A DNA stretch of 64,000 bases from DASSQJ01 sp963772645 (GCA_963772645.1 CAVYYD010000005.1:62001-126000); one strand, 5' to 3'; counted from the first letter of the stretch, positions 27,678 to 35,910 are shown. A program made the numbers and translations. The notes: generated from the letters alone by a model not told the origin.

Positions 27678-27782
27678 CATCAGTCTCCCGAGTCACACGG
27701 ACAACATCCGTGGCCGGCTGACCCGGTGCGGTCGCGGTGGGGAGGGCCCTCGAGGAGAGCCGCTCCCCACCGCCTGGGCCGC

Positions 27783-30266
27783 TCAGAGCGGCAGCTGCGC
27801 CGGCGGGTCGGGCGTCACGTCGACGACGTAGCGCTCCTGGGTGCAGGTGCTGAACGCGCCGTTGTTGTTCGAGTCACCGCTGTAGCTGACCTTCCACGAG
27901 TACGTACCGTCCGCCGTGATGAAGACGTCGGTGTTGCTCGTGGCGTAGGTGCCGGCGCCCGCGACCTCGATGCCGCTCTCCTGGTACAGGGCGGCACCCG
28001 TGCAGGTGTCGTCGGCGTAGAGGGCGAACGAGATGGTTCCGGCGAGGGTGCCGTAACCGCCGGCCAGGGTGGCGCTGTCGTTGGGCAGCAGGACCGGCGT
28101 CGTGCTCAGCGTCGGGGTGTCCTTGGTGACGACGCTCGCCTCGTTCGCGTCACCGCAGCTACCGGAGACGACCTCGTTGTTCCCGTCGCCGGAGTACGAG
28201 GCGACCCAGTAGATCGTCCCGGCGGCCGTGGTCGTGTACGCACCCGAGGTGTAGTCGCCGTTGCCGGTGACATCGGCCTGGTCGGTGAAGACCTGGCTCG
28301 TGCACTGGTCGTCGGAGTACGCCGTGAAGGTGATCGTCCCGGTGGGGTCGTACCCGTCGGACAGGGTCGCCGTGTCGGTGATGGTGGCACCGACGGTCAC
28401 CGGCCCGGAGGCCTGCGTCGCGATCGCCGGCTGCTTCTTGGCCACGGCACTGGCCTCGTTGGCGTCACCGCACGTGCCGGTCGCCGACACGTTGCTGCCG
28501 TCGCCGGAGTACGAGGCGACCCAGTAGATCGTCCCCGCGGCCGTGGTCGTGTACGCACCCGAGGTGTAGTCGCCGTTGCCGGTGACATCGGCCTGGTCGG
28601 TGAAGACCTGGCTCGTGCACTGGTCGTCGGAGTACGCCGTGAAGGTGATCGTCCCGGTGGGGTCGTACCCGTCGGACAGGGTCGCCGTGTCGGTGATGGT
28701 GGCACCAACGGTCACCTGGTCGACCGCCTGCGTGGAGATCGACGGCACCTTCTTGTTCTCGAAGATGACGTCCGGGGTGGCCGACCGCTGGTCGCACGTG
28801 CTCGCGCTGCGCACGCTCGCCGTCTGGGTCCCGCTGGCGTCCGCGTAACCGCTCGGCGCTGCCGTCTCGACGACGGTGTAGTCGCCGAAGAGCAGGTCGT
28901 CGATGCAGTAGAGGCCGATCTGGCCGCTGAGCGCCGGAATCGAGGTCTGGTCATCGGTGGTCGAGGGGTCGCCACCCGCGTCCAGGGCGAAGCTGGCCCC
29001 GTCGACCCGGTCGGTCGTGCCGGCGACGACCTTCTCGACGAGGATCGAGCCACGCTGCTTGACGTTGCTGAACGTGCAGGTCACGTTGTCGTCGGACGCG
29101 ATCGTGATCGTCACGCCGTCGGTGATCGACGACGTGGTGCTGCCGTCGGAGCAGACGACGCTGTCGAGCTTCCAACCGGCCGGCACCGCCTCGGTCACGC
29201 CGTAGGCACCGGGCTGGACGTTGTACGCCGTGAAGCTCTCGCCGTCCGACAGCGTCCCGCCCGAGACGGCGGAGCCGTCGCCCGCGGCGTCCGAGGTGCC
29301 GGCCGCCGGGGTCACCGTGAAGACGAAGGACCCGGCTGCGTCGTTCTCCGTCTGCTTGACGATGGTGAACTGCCCACAGTTGGACAGGTTGATCTGGGTC
29401 GGTGCGATGAAGTCCTTCAGCGCTGCCGTGAACGAGTCCGAGCTGCGGCTCTTCAGGTACGCGCTGCCGAAGGTCGTGCACTCCCCCGGCCTGAACAGGT
29501 CTGCCGCCTGGAGGTCCAGCGCCGCCTCACCGAAGGTGTAGGCGTCGGCCGAGCCAGGGGCCGGCAGGAGGTCAGAGGTGATGGGCGCGGTGTTGACCGA
29601 GCCCTCCGCCGCGCCGGCCGAGGTGACGTCCCGGCGTTCGCTCCAGCACGGGTAGCTCGTGCTGCCCTCGCACCCGGGGTAGTTCGGGTCCTCCGCAGCG
29701 GTCCCGTCGTTCCACTTGTAGACGTAGATGGTCGGGGTGTCACCGCCCTTGGCCAGCTTGTACTCGACGAGCACGTCGCCGGGGGTGCGCGTCGGGGTGA
29801 CCCCGTTGGCGCTCACCTGGTCGCTCTGGTTGAACTCGAAGTCCATGTTCGTCGTGCCCTTGGGGTTGAGCACCCGGAGCCACCCGAGGTACAGGAAGGG
29901 CTTGGCGTCGACCTTCTCCACGCCCACGTAGAAGCGCGTCAGGTCGCTCTTGTTCGGCGGCACGCTCCCGGTCGACGGGACGGGCGGCTCGGTGTTCTCC
30001 CAGGTGCCCTGGGTGAAGGAGTCGTCCTTCTGCCCCGAGGGGACGTCGTCCTTGTACGTGAAGTCGCCGCTGGTCAGCTGGGCCCCGTCCTGGATGTAGC
30101 TCAGGTCCTCCCAGTCCTTCTCGCCGGTGGCCGTCGTGGAGAGGGCACCGTTGCTGGCGTCGAAGGTCGACGGCGCGATGGCCGCCAGGCTCGGCACGGC
30201 GAACGCGCCGATGGCCAGGGCCCCGGCAGCCGCGCTGGCGGACAGTCGGCGGGTGCGGCGACTCAT
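27783..30266 (-). CDS. Secreted multi-domain Ig-repeat protein
   Basis: 827 residues. A signal peptide is visible (RRTRRLSASAAAGALAIGAFAVPSLA). After a unique N-terminal part of about 400 residues comes a SpaA/prealbumin-like stretch (FTIVKQTENDAAGSF; GSILVEKVVAGTTDR). Then follow two nearly identical 105-residue Ig-like repeats (ATLSDGYDPTGTITF in each) and a diverged third (SATLAGGYGTLAGTI). Paired cysteines recur in each repeat (DDQCTS with TCGD or SCGD). There is no LPXTG, no C-terminal helix and no obvious wall-binding domain; it ends PAQLPL. ATG 30266 has GGAGGTGA upstream and overlaps a short leader ORF. Base composition is visibly less GC-rich than its neighbours. An adhesin or pilus-like role is only a guess. 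Confidence 0.85.
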   Translation of the reverse strand: MSRRTRRLSASAAAGALAIGAFAVPSLAAIAPSTFDASNGALSTTATGEKDWEDLSYIQDGAQLTSGDFTYKDDVPSGQKDDSFTQGTWENTEPPVPSTGSVPPNKSDLTRFYVGVEKVDAKPFLYLGWLRVLNPKGTTNMDFEFNQSDQVSANGVTPTRTPGDVLVEYKLAKGGDTPTIYVYKWNDGTAAEDPNYPGCEGSTSYPCWSERRDVTSAGAAEGSVNTAPITSDLLPAPGSADAYTFGEAALDLQAADLFRPGECTTFGSAYLKSRSSDSFTAALKDFIAPTQINLSNCGQFTIVKQTENDAAGSFVFTVTPAAGTSDAAGDGSAVSGGTLSDGESFTAYNVQPGAYGVTEAVPAGWKLDSVVCSDGSTTSSITDGVTITIASDDNVTCTFSNVKQRGSILVEKVVAGTTDRVDGASFALDAGGDPSTTDDQTSIPALSGQIGLYCIDDLLFGDYTVVETAAPSGYADASGTQTASVRSASTCDQRSATPDVIFENKKVPSISTQAVDQVTVGATITDTATLSDGYDPTGTITFTAYSDDQCTSQVFTDQADVTGNGDYTSGAYTTTAAGTIYWVASYSGDGSNVSATGTCGDANEASAVAKKQPAIATQASGPVTVGATITDTATLSDGYDPTGTITFTAYSDDQCTSQVFTDQADVTGNGDYTSGAYTTTAAGTIYWVASYSGDGNNEVVSGSCGDANEASVVTKDTPTLSTTPVLLPNDSATLAGGYGTLAGTISFALYADDTCTGAALYQESGIEVAGAGTYATSNTDVFITADGTYSWKVSYSGDSNNNGAFSTCTQERYVVDVTPDPPAQLPL
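28183..28401. repeat. Near-identical Ig-repeat DNA, copy A
   Basis: 219 bases that recur at 28498-28716 (offset 315 bases, 105 codons) with about two mismatches, within the secreted-protein gene. Confidence 0.93.
28498..28716. repeat. Near-identical Ig-repeat DNA, copy B
   Basis: Partner of 28183-28401. The near-identity indicates recent duplication or conversion and makes repeat number prone to change. Confidence 0.93.
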
Positions 30267-30355
30267 GGCGTCACCTCCGCGGACGACGGGGGGCCCGCGG
30301 GCGCGGGACGGGGACGGATCGGCGTGCGGGCACGCCTGGATGGGGTGGTGTTCAT
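30263..30355 (-). CDS. Putative 30-residue leader peptide
   Basis: A short frame starting at ATG 30355 with GGAGGG seven bases upstream and ending in a TGA that overlaps the start codon of the secreted protein (ATGA). The peptide begins MNTTPSRRARTPIRP and is rich in Arg and Pro, with no hydrophobic segment. A proper ribosome site and the stop/start overlap suggest that translating it feeds ribosomes to, or gates, the downstream gene. I know no family for it. It may be a regulatory upstream ORF rather than a functional peptide. Confidence 0.5.
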   Translation of the reverse strand: MNTTPSRRARTPIRPRPAPAGPPSSAEVTP

Positions 30356-30625
30356 GGAAGGTCCCTCCGACCTCGTCGTTGCCAGCGTCAACGACGACGG
30401 GCGAGCGTGCGCACGCCCGTATGACGCCCCGGGTCCGGGGCGCATGAATCGCGAAGGGAGACAACGACGTCGATGCCGTGGTCTCCGGGCGGCCCAGCGT
30501 CCGCCCAGTCCTCATCCTTGCCGTCCGGGCCCCGCAGCGCATGACCAGACTTGACTATCTCTTTGCGTTTTCTTGACCCGTTCTTGAGCGAGAGGAGCAC
30601 CGTCCGGCCACACCCGCCCGGCAGG
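30267..30625. other. Long upstream region of the secreted-protein gene
   Basis: 359 bases containing the leader ORF (30263-30355), a GTCGTTG-N7-CAACGAC inverted repeat near 30376-30396, a GCCCCGG/CCGGGGC hairpin near 30426-30441 and the phased array at 30540-30588. No convincing -35/-10 pair is seen, so the promoter may depend on an activator. Confidence 0.5.
30540..30588 (+). repeat. ~11-bp-phased direct repeats, array 2
   Basis: Cores CATGAC (30540), CTTGAC (30550), CTTTGC (30561), CTTGAC (30572) and CTTGAG (30583) are spaced 10, 11, 11 and 11 bases. They have the same core and orientation as array 1 across the secreted-protein gene. This array is about 275 bases upstream of that gene's start and 38 bases from the end of the PfkB gene. 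Confidence 0.72.
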
Positions 30626-31561
30626 TCACTCCCGCGGCTCGGGCCGGTCGAGGAGGAAGGCGTCGATCTCCTCCGCGCGCGGGGCCGTGTCCGGGCCCCG
30701 CCGGGTCACCTTGAGGGCGCCGGCCGCGTTGGCCCGCCGGGCGGCCTCGGCCCAGGGCTGTCCGGCCACCCGCCCTGCCAGCAGGACGCCGGTGTGGGTG
30801 TCGCCCGCCCCGTTGGTGTCGACCGGGCGCTGCGGGTAGCCCGCGACGAAGGCCTCGTGGCCACCCTCGAGGACCAGGCAGCCGCGCGGCCCGTCCCGCA
30901 CGACGACGACGGCGTGCTCGGGCAGCAGCGAGGCGATGACCGCCGCGGCCTCCCGGATCCCGTCGACCCCGGCGAGGGCCTCCGACTCCTCGGCGTTCCC
31001 GGTCCACACCGTCGTCCGGGCCAGGACCCGGTCGCGCACGGCGGCGGGGACCTCGCCGAACGTGGCGCCGGGGTCGAGGACGACGTCCACCCCGGCGGGC
31101 AGGGCCTCGAGCCAGTCGAGGAGTGGGTCGCGGGTGCGGCCGACGAGGCTGTAGCCGCTGACGCAGACGAGGTCGCCGGGCGCGGGGGCGCAGGTCGAGA
31201 GGGACTGGGTGCTGATCTGCCGCTCGGCCCCCTGGGTGGTCACGAAGCTGCGCTCCGCGGTTGGCTCGACGAGCACGACGCAGACGCCGGTGTCGAGGTC
31301 CGGGACCGGCGGCGAGGACACGGCCACGCCGGCGCGCGCGAGCACCGCACGGACGAGGTCGCCGTTCGGACCCGTCCCGACCGAGCCCGCGTGCACGGCA
31401 TCGGCTCCCGAGCGGGCCGCCGCGAGGAGGATGGTGACCGCGCCACCGGCGTGGCGGCGGTACGAGGTCGCCATGACGTTCCCGCCGCGGGTGGGCAGCC
31501 GCGGCACCTCCATGACGGCGTCGACGAGCGCCTGGGCGGTGTGGATGACGCGAGGAGGCAT
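30626..31561 (-). CDS. PfkB-family carbohydrate kinase
   Basis: 311 residues, ribokinase fold. The N-terminal glycine motif is RGGNVMATSYRRHAGGAV near 25-42, and the catalytic anion-hole motif is DTNGAGDTHTG near 248, with Asp as general base. Phosphoryl acceptor is unknown; members act on sugars, sugar phosphates or nucleosides. ATG 31561 has TAGGGT 6 bases upstream and no ribosome site, so it is probably leaderless. The gene stands alone, 9 bases after the tryptophan-dioxygenase stop in the same direction, which may put both on one transcript, although no shared pathway is evident. Confidence 0.88.
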   Translation of the reverse strand: MPPRVIHTAQALVDAVMEVPRLPTRGGNVMATSYRRHAGGAVTILLAAARSGADAVHAGSVGTGPNGDLVRAVLARAGVAVSSPPVPDLDTGVCVVLVEPTAERSFVTTQGAERQISTQSLSTCAPAPGDLVCVSGYSLVGRTRDPLLDWLEALPAGVDVVLDPGATFGEVPAAVRDRVLARTTVWTGNAEESEALAGVDGIREAAAVIASLLPEHAVVVVRDGPRGCLVLEGGHEAFVAGYPQRPVDTNGAGDTHTGVLLAGRVAGQPWAEAARRANAAGALKVTRRGPDTAPRAEEIDAFLLDRPEPRE

Positions 31562-31570
31562 GCGCCGACC

Positions 31571-32452
31571 CTAGCGACGCCCGCCCGCGGCTCGGCCGAC
31601 CCGGACCCGCACCTCGTAGAGCTCGGGGAAGAAGGTGAGGTCGAGGGCCCGGCGGAGGAAGTCGACCCCGCTCGACCCGCCGGTGCCACGCTGGTGCCCG
31701 ATGGTGCGGGTGACGACCTGCAGGTGCCGGAAGCGCCACTGCTGGAACAGGTCCTCGACGTCGACGAGCTCCTCGCAGGTCTCGTACACCCCCCAGTGCC
31801 GGGCCGGCTCGGCGTAGACGGCCGCGAACACGTCGACGAGGGCGGGCGACATCCGGTACGGCTCCCGCACGTCGCGCCCCAGCACCTCCTCGGGCACGGC
31901 GTGGCCGCGGCGGGCGAGCAGGCGGAGGAACTCGTCGTAGAGCGTCGGCTCGTGAAGGAGCCGCTCGAGCTCGTCGCGCACCGGTGGGTCGTGCTCGAAG
32001 ACCCGGACCATCGCCTCGTCCTTGTTGCCCAGGACGAACTCGACCGCCCGGTACTGGTGGCTCTGGAACCCCGAGCTGGTCGCGAGGAAGGGCCGGATCT
32101 CGGCGTACTCGCTCGGGGTCAGCGTGGCGAGGACGTCCCACTGCTCGACGAGCTGCTTCTGGACGTGCTTGACCCGCGCGAGCCGCTTGAGCGCCGGGGC
32201 CAGCTCGTCGTCGGCGAGGAGCGAGCGCGCCGAGTGCAGCTCGTGGAGGAGCAGCTTGAGCCACAGCTCGGCCACCTGGTGCTGGATGATGAAGAGCATC
32301 TCGTCGTGCTGCGGGGGCTCGCTGCGCGGGTGCTGCGCCGAGAGCAGGGTGGCGAGGTCGAGGTAGTCGCCGTAGGACATCGCCCGGCTGAAGTCGCGCG
32401 CGATCCCCTCCTCCAGGGTCCGCCGGGCCCGGTCGACCTCGTCGTCGCTCAT
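31571..32452 (-). CDS. kynA: Tryptophan 2,3-dioxygenase
   Basis: 293 residues. The heme enzyme opens the indole ring of L-tryptophan to N-formylkynurenine, the first step of the kynurenine pathway. Markers are YLDLATLLSAQHPRS near 30, HDEMLFIIQHQVAELW at about 49-64 (substrate pocket), SGFQSHQYR near 127, the heme-ligand histidine in WRFRHLQVV near 240, and GTGGSSGVDFL near 257. ATG 32452 has CACAAT 6 bases upstream, indicating a leaderless mRNA. No kynureninase or formamidase is seen nearby. Confidence 0.95.
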   Translation of the reverse strand: MSDDEVDRARRTLEEGIARDFSRAMSYGDYLDLATLLSAQHPRSEPPQHDEMLFIIQHQVAELWLKLLLHELHSARSLLADDELAPALKRLARVKHVQKQLVEQWDVLATLTPSEYAEIRPFLATSSGFQSHQYRAVEFVLGNKDEAMVRVFEHDPPVRDELERLLHEPTLYDEFLRLLARRGHAVPEEVLGRDVREPYRMSPALVDVFAAVYAEPARHWGVYETCEELVDVEDLFQQWRFRHLQVVTRTIGHQRGTGGSSGVDFLRRALDLTFFPELYEVRVRVGRAAGGRR

Positions 32453-32474
32453 GGCGACATTGTGCCGACCGCGC

Positions 32475-32975
32475 TCACGGCGCGACGGCGACCCCGATGA
32501 GCGCGGCGTGCCCGCTGGCGTCGACCTTCAGGGTCGCCACGGCGTCACCGGTGCGCAGGGCGTCCCGGACCTCGGGCGAGGTCCCGGTGGACAGGTAGGC
32601 GGTCTCGATGCCGCAGCGCAGCCGCCACCCGGAGTCGTCGCAGGCGAGGAACGGGCCGGACGCGGGAGGGGTGCGGACCACCGCGCCCCCGACCCACACG
32701 GCCCCGGCCCGGGTCAGCGGGACGAACGCGGCGCCCCGCTGCGGGTCCTCGACGAAGGAGGGGCCCTGGACGTCACCGGGCTGGTCCGGCAGGTCGGGGT
32801 AGGCGACGTCGACGTAGGCGTCGGCGAACGGGCTGTAGGCGTCGGCGACCTGGACCCGCAGGCGCACCTGCTCGCCGGTGGCCCGGGCGGCGAGCGGCGC
32901 CCAGACCGCGATACCGACGAGGACCACCTGGACGGCGACGACGGCGACCAGCCGGGGCAGCGGGGTGGGGCTCAC
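32475..32975 (-). CDS. GDYXXLXY-type membrane-anchored protein
   Basis: 166 residues with one N-terminal hydrophobic helix (LVAVVAVQVVLVGIAVWAPL) and a mainly extracellular beta-rich remainder. GEQVRLRVQV stands where related proteins have the GDYXXLXY motif. GTG 32975 overlaps the stop of the DUF2157 gene (GTGA), the usual arrangement for this pair. Function is unknown; the pairing implies a complex in the cytoplasmic membrane. Two cysteine pairs are possible in FLACDDSGWRLRCG. Confidence 0.75.
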   Translation of the reverse strand: MSPTPLPRLVAVVAVQVVLVGIAVWAPLAARATGEQVRLRVQVADAYSPFADAYVDVAYPDLPDQPGDVQGPSFVEDPQRGAAFVPLTRAGAVWVGGAVVRTPPASGPFLACDDSGWRLRCGIETAYLSTGTSPEVRDALRTGDAVATLKVDASGHAALIGVAVAP

Positions 32976-34225
32976 GACACGGCCTCCTTGCCCTCGCGCA
33001 CCAGCCGTCGGCGGCCCCGGTCGGCGAGGATCCCGGTCGCCAGCAGGACGGCGCCGACGAGGATGAACAGCGCTGCGCCGGAGAGGAGCTCGGAGAACAC
33101 GGCGGTGGCCTGCACCGTCGTGAACACCACGAGGGCCGCCGTCGCGAACCACGTCATCCGGGCCGAGTCCCGCATCCCGCCGAGCACCGCGTAGCCGCTG
33201 GCGACCGCGAGGTAGACGCCGACCGCGACGAACGCGCGGGCCCACTCCCCCGCCGACAGGTCCTCGACGCGGCCGCCGTCGAACCGCCACAGGGACAGCC
33301 CGAGGCCGACGGCCAACGCCACGGCGGCCAGGCCCAGCTCGGCCCGGTCGGTGCGCCCGCCGAGGACCGTCGCCGCCCCGGCGCCCAGGACCGCCACCCC
33401 CAGCCCGACCCAGAGGACGACCGAGCGGGCGGACGGGTCGCCCTCGCCGAACGGCAGGGCCGCGACGAAGAGGCCGACGAGGACCAGGCCACCCCCCACC
33501 TCGCGCCAGGGCACCCCAGCGAGCGACCACACCGGGCCGCGGGGCCGGCCGGCGCCGTGCAGGACGCCGACGGCGACGGCGAGCAGCCCGGCCACCGCCA
33601 GGGCGGTGGACCCGGCGAGCATGCCCTCGTCGGCGTCCAGGACGAGCCAGACGAACCAGAACGCACCGAGGCCGACCCCCAGGACGAGCGAGGCGAGCGA
33701 GCGCACGGCGTACGACCAGAGCAGCACCCCGCCGGCCCAGACCCCGACGAGGAGCGGGCCGTAGGTCGAGACCTGCAGGCTCTGGGCGGCCTGGAAGACG
33801 ACCGCGCCGTAGGCCGCGGCGGCGAGCAGCCGGACCACACCGAGCACCGGGGCGGGCACCGTCCCGACCCGCTGGCGTCGACGCGCCAGCAGCTCGGCGG
33901 CGCTGACGAGGCCGAGCCAGACGGCGACCATGAGGAGGAAGCGCGCGAGCGGCGACATCTGGTCGAGGTTGGCGGCGACCAGCCAGATGACGCCGAGGCC
34001 GACGAAGCCCGCACCGAGGGTCAGGACGATCCGGGCCAAGGTGACCCGCTGGCGGACCACGTAGCGGTCCCGGATGGCGGCGGCCGTCGCCTCGTCGAGC
34101 AGGCCCTCGACGCGCCACTGCCCGACCTCGCCCTCGAGCCAGTGCAGCTGGGCGCGGGTCGCGGGGTGGCGCTGCGGGTCACGGTGGGCGGGAACGGGCG
34201 GTCCGGCGACGGGTGGCGCGGTCAT
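32972..34225 (-). CDS. DUF2157 polytopic membrane protein
   Basis: 417 residues. The N-terminal cytoplasmic domain (HWLEGEVGQWRVEGLLDEATAAAIRDRY) is characteristic of DUF2157. It is followed by about 12 short hydrophobic helices (TLGAGFVGLGVIWLVAANL and onward). ATG 34225 has GAGGAG upstream and begins before the conserved domain; the longer frame to 34552 has no support. Translationally coupled to the GDYXXLXY protein. No activity is known for either. Confidence 0.85.
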   Translation of the reverse strand: MTAPPVAGPPVPAHRDPQRHPATRAQLHWLEGEVGQWRVEGLLDEATAAAIRDRYVVRQRVTLARIVLTLGAGFVGLGVIWLVAANLDQMSPLARFLLMVAVWLGLVSAAELLARRRQRVGTVPAPVLGVVRLLAAAAYGAVVFQAAQSLQVSTYGPLLVGVWAGGVLLWSYAVRSLASLVLGVGLGAFWFVWLVLDADEGMLAGSTALAVAGLLAVAVGVLHGAGRPRGPVWSLAGVPWREVGGGLVLVGLFVAALPFGEGDPSARSVVLWVGLGVAVLGAGAATVLGGRTDRAELGLAAVALAVGLGLSLWRFDGGRVEDLSAGEWARAFVAVGVYLAVASGYAVLGGMRDSARMTWFATAALVVFTTVQATAVFSELLSGAALFILVGAVLLATGILADRGRRRLVREGKEAVS

Positions 34226-34314
34226 CGCGTGCTCCTCGGGGGCGAGCCAGGGCACCGGGGCGGTGCGCGACCATGGTCCCGCTCGGGCGGCCGGCCCGCC
34301 ATGAGCCCGGACAC

Positions 34315-34872
34315 TCAGGCGTGGCGCCAGGCCTCGAGCAGGCGGGCGGCCAGGTCCTCGGAGGCGGTCTCGCTCGTGTCGAGGACGAGGTCGACACCCT
34401 GCCGGTCCACCGGCGCCGCGCCGCTTGGGCGGACTCCCGCCTTGGCGCGGTCCCGGGGCAGCGCGCGCTCGGCGGTGCGCCGGGCGGCGGCCCCGGGGTC
34501 GACCTCGAGCCAGCACGTCGTCACCGACCGGGCGCCCAAGGCCACGCCCCACGCGCGCCAGCCCGCGCCGGAGGACGCCTCGCGGGTGAACGGCGCGACC
34601 GCCACGACGTCCGCCCCCGACCGGAGGCAGTCCGCGGCGACGCCGGCCAGGCAGCGGTAACGGGCCTCGCGCAGCCCGGCGTAACGACCGCGGTCCAGGT
34701 CAGCCACCTCCCCCAGTACCGCGGCGACCTCCTCGACGAGCGGGGTGGTGACGCTGTCGAGGTCGACGAGGGCGGCCCCGGCGGCCCGAGCGGCGAGCGC
34801 GCCGAGGGTCGACTTGCCCGCCCCGGGCGCGCCGCCGACGCAGAGCAGCCGCCTGCCGCCGTCGTCGGCCAC
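34315..34872 (-). CDS. P-loop kinase-like protein
   Basis: 185 residues. Walker A is GGAPGAGKST at 13-22 and a likely Walker-B/substrate Asp lies in LVDLDSVTT near 36-43. The size and layout (short, with an R-rich lid near RTAERALPRDRAKAG) recall small-molecule kinases of the AAA_33 or adenylylsulfate type. The GTG start is three bases after the stop of the aldolase upstream, so it belongs to the sugar operon read leftward from 35910 and may phosphorylate a related metabolite. The substrate is not identifiable. Confidence 0.7.
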   Translation of the reverse strand: MADDGGRRLLCVGGAPGAGKSTLGALAARAAGAALVDLDSVTTPLVEEVAAVLGEVADLDRGRYAGLREARYRCLAGVAADCLRSGADVVAVAPFTREASSGAGWRAWGVALGARSVTTCWLEVDPGAAARRTAERALPRDRAKAGVRPSGAAPVDRQGVDLVLDTSETASEDLAARLLEAWRHA

Positions 34873-34875
34873 GGG

Positions 34876-35910
34876 TCAGCCCTCGCCCCCGAGCGCGTCC
34901 CGGTACCACTCGGGCCCGATGACCGAGGCGACCTCGGCCTCGTCGAGCGGGGTGTACGCGGGGGCGCCGCGGCCCTCGAGGAGCTCGGCGAGCTCGTCGA
35001 GACGGCGCGCGGCGAGGTCGGCGCCGGCCCGCCTGGCGGTGGCGTCCATCCGGCCGACCGCGTCGCCCCAGATCGCCCGACCGGCCATGAAGCCGCTGCA
35101 CCCGTGGTCGGCGGCGATGTCGAGCTGGGTGCGGAACCCCTCGTAGGTGACGCCGGCGGACAGGAGCACCCACGGACCGTCGACCGCCTCGTCGAGCGCG
35201 GCGCAGGCCTCGTGGGCGACGTCGAGGTCCTCGAGGTCGAGCACCGGGAACTCGACCTTCATGATGTCGGCCCCGGCCCGGCGGAAGGAGCGGGCGGCCG
35301 AGAGCACGCTGCGCCGGCGCACCGCACGGACCGCCGGGTCGGTGGTGTCCTCGCCGTCGGCGGGGAACCAGAGCGGCTCGACGACGAGCGGCAGCTGCAG
35401 CTCGCGGCAGCGGCCGGCGACCTCGGCGACGACGGTGCGCTGTCGCGCGACGACGTCCTCGTCCTGGTCGTCGCGGTGGAAGACGACGAGCTTGGCGGCG
35501 TCGGCCCCGAGGGTGGCGAGGACCGCCGGGTCCCAGCCGGGACGCAGGGTGAGCCCGGTGTCGAAGCCGGTGGCCGCCGAGGGCTCGTAGTAGAGCTCCT
35601 CGAGGCCGCTGATGACGCCGACGTCACCGGGCACGGCCCCGGTCGCGACGGCCTGGCCGAAGCTCCAGACCGGGTCGACGAGGACGGAGGTCGCGTGCCG
35701 CGACAGGGCGCGGACCATCGTCAGCTTGGACTCGACGACCTCGGCGAATCCGACGGCGTCGAGGTCGGCGTCGAAGAGCTTGAGGTAGTTCTCCGGGTGG
35801 TCGATGGCCATCGTGCGGATGTGGCCGGCGTCGTCGCAGATCCGCGCGAGGCGCCGGTGCAGGCCGATGGTGTGGACGGTGGGGACTCGGGGTGTTGACA
35901 GCGCTGTCAT
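34876..35910 (-). CDS. LacD/Cgl0159-type class I aldolase
   Basis: 344 residues, a TIM-barrel aldolase. Landmarks are RTMAIDHPENYLKL near 33, SVLVDPVWSFG near 75, MKVEFPVLDLED near 215 (likely Schiff-base Lys) and PWVLLSAGVTYEGF near 245. The second aldolase at 39437 has the corresponding AMDQRGTLKRML, FLVDPTFGLP, LKLEYPG and WAVLSAGVSSEEF. Members cleave tagatose-1,6-bisphosphate or similar to triose phosphates. The ATG at 35910 lies inside LacI operator 1, 8 bases after TACCGT, so translation is probably leaderless and repressor-controlled. Substrate is inferred from the divergent kinase operon. Confidence 0.8.
   Translation of the reverse strand: MTALSTPRVPTVHTIGLHRRLARICDDAGHIRTMAIDHPENYLKLFDADLDAVGFAEVVESKLTMVRALSRHATSVLVDPVWSFGQAVATGAVPGDVGVISGLEELYYEPSAATGFDTGLTLRPGWDPAVLATLGADAAKLVVFHRDDQDEDVVARQRTVVAEVAGRCRELQLPLVVEPLWFPADGEDTTDPAVRAVRRRSVLSAARSFRRAGADIMKVEFPVLDLEDLDVAHEACAALDEAVDGPWVLLSAGVTYEGFRTQLDIAADHGCSGFMAGRAIWGDAVGRMDATARRAGADLAARRLDELAELLEGRGAPAYTPLDEAEVASVIGPEWYRDALGGEG

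Larger units (their letters stand above)
27436..27782. other. Gene-free convergent gap with T-rich array
   Basis: 347 bases between two converging genes. Apart from the hairpin at 27506-27534 and the T-rich direct-repeat array at 27630-27677, I see nothing coding. An ORF on the minus strand starting at 27680 begins with a lysine-rich run, but it reads through the hairpin and has no ribosome site, so it is not annotated. Confidence 0.6.

Noticed and set aside
27270..27680. Minus-strand ORF beginning with a lysine-rich run (MVKKSSSKGKKGKEKVKK)
   Set aside because: No ribosome site or promoter. It reads through the terminator hairpin into the reverse of the LiuR-like gene, and the lysines simply reflect the T-rich repeat array on the other strand.
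27630..30588. CRISPR-like reading of the short repeats
   Set aside because: Units are only 6-base cores at 11-base steps with no long identical repeats or unique spacers, and no cas genes occur.
30388..30600. Minus-strand ORF over array 2
   Set aside because: No ribosome site and no conserved features. Its coding potential comes from the repeat array and GC-rich flank.
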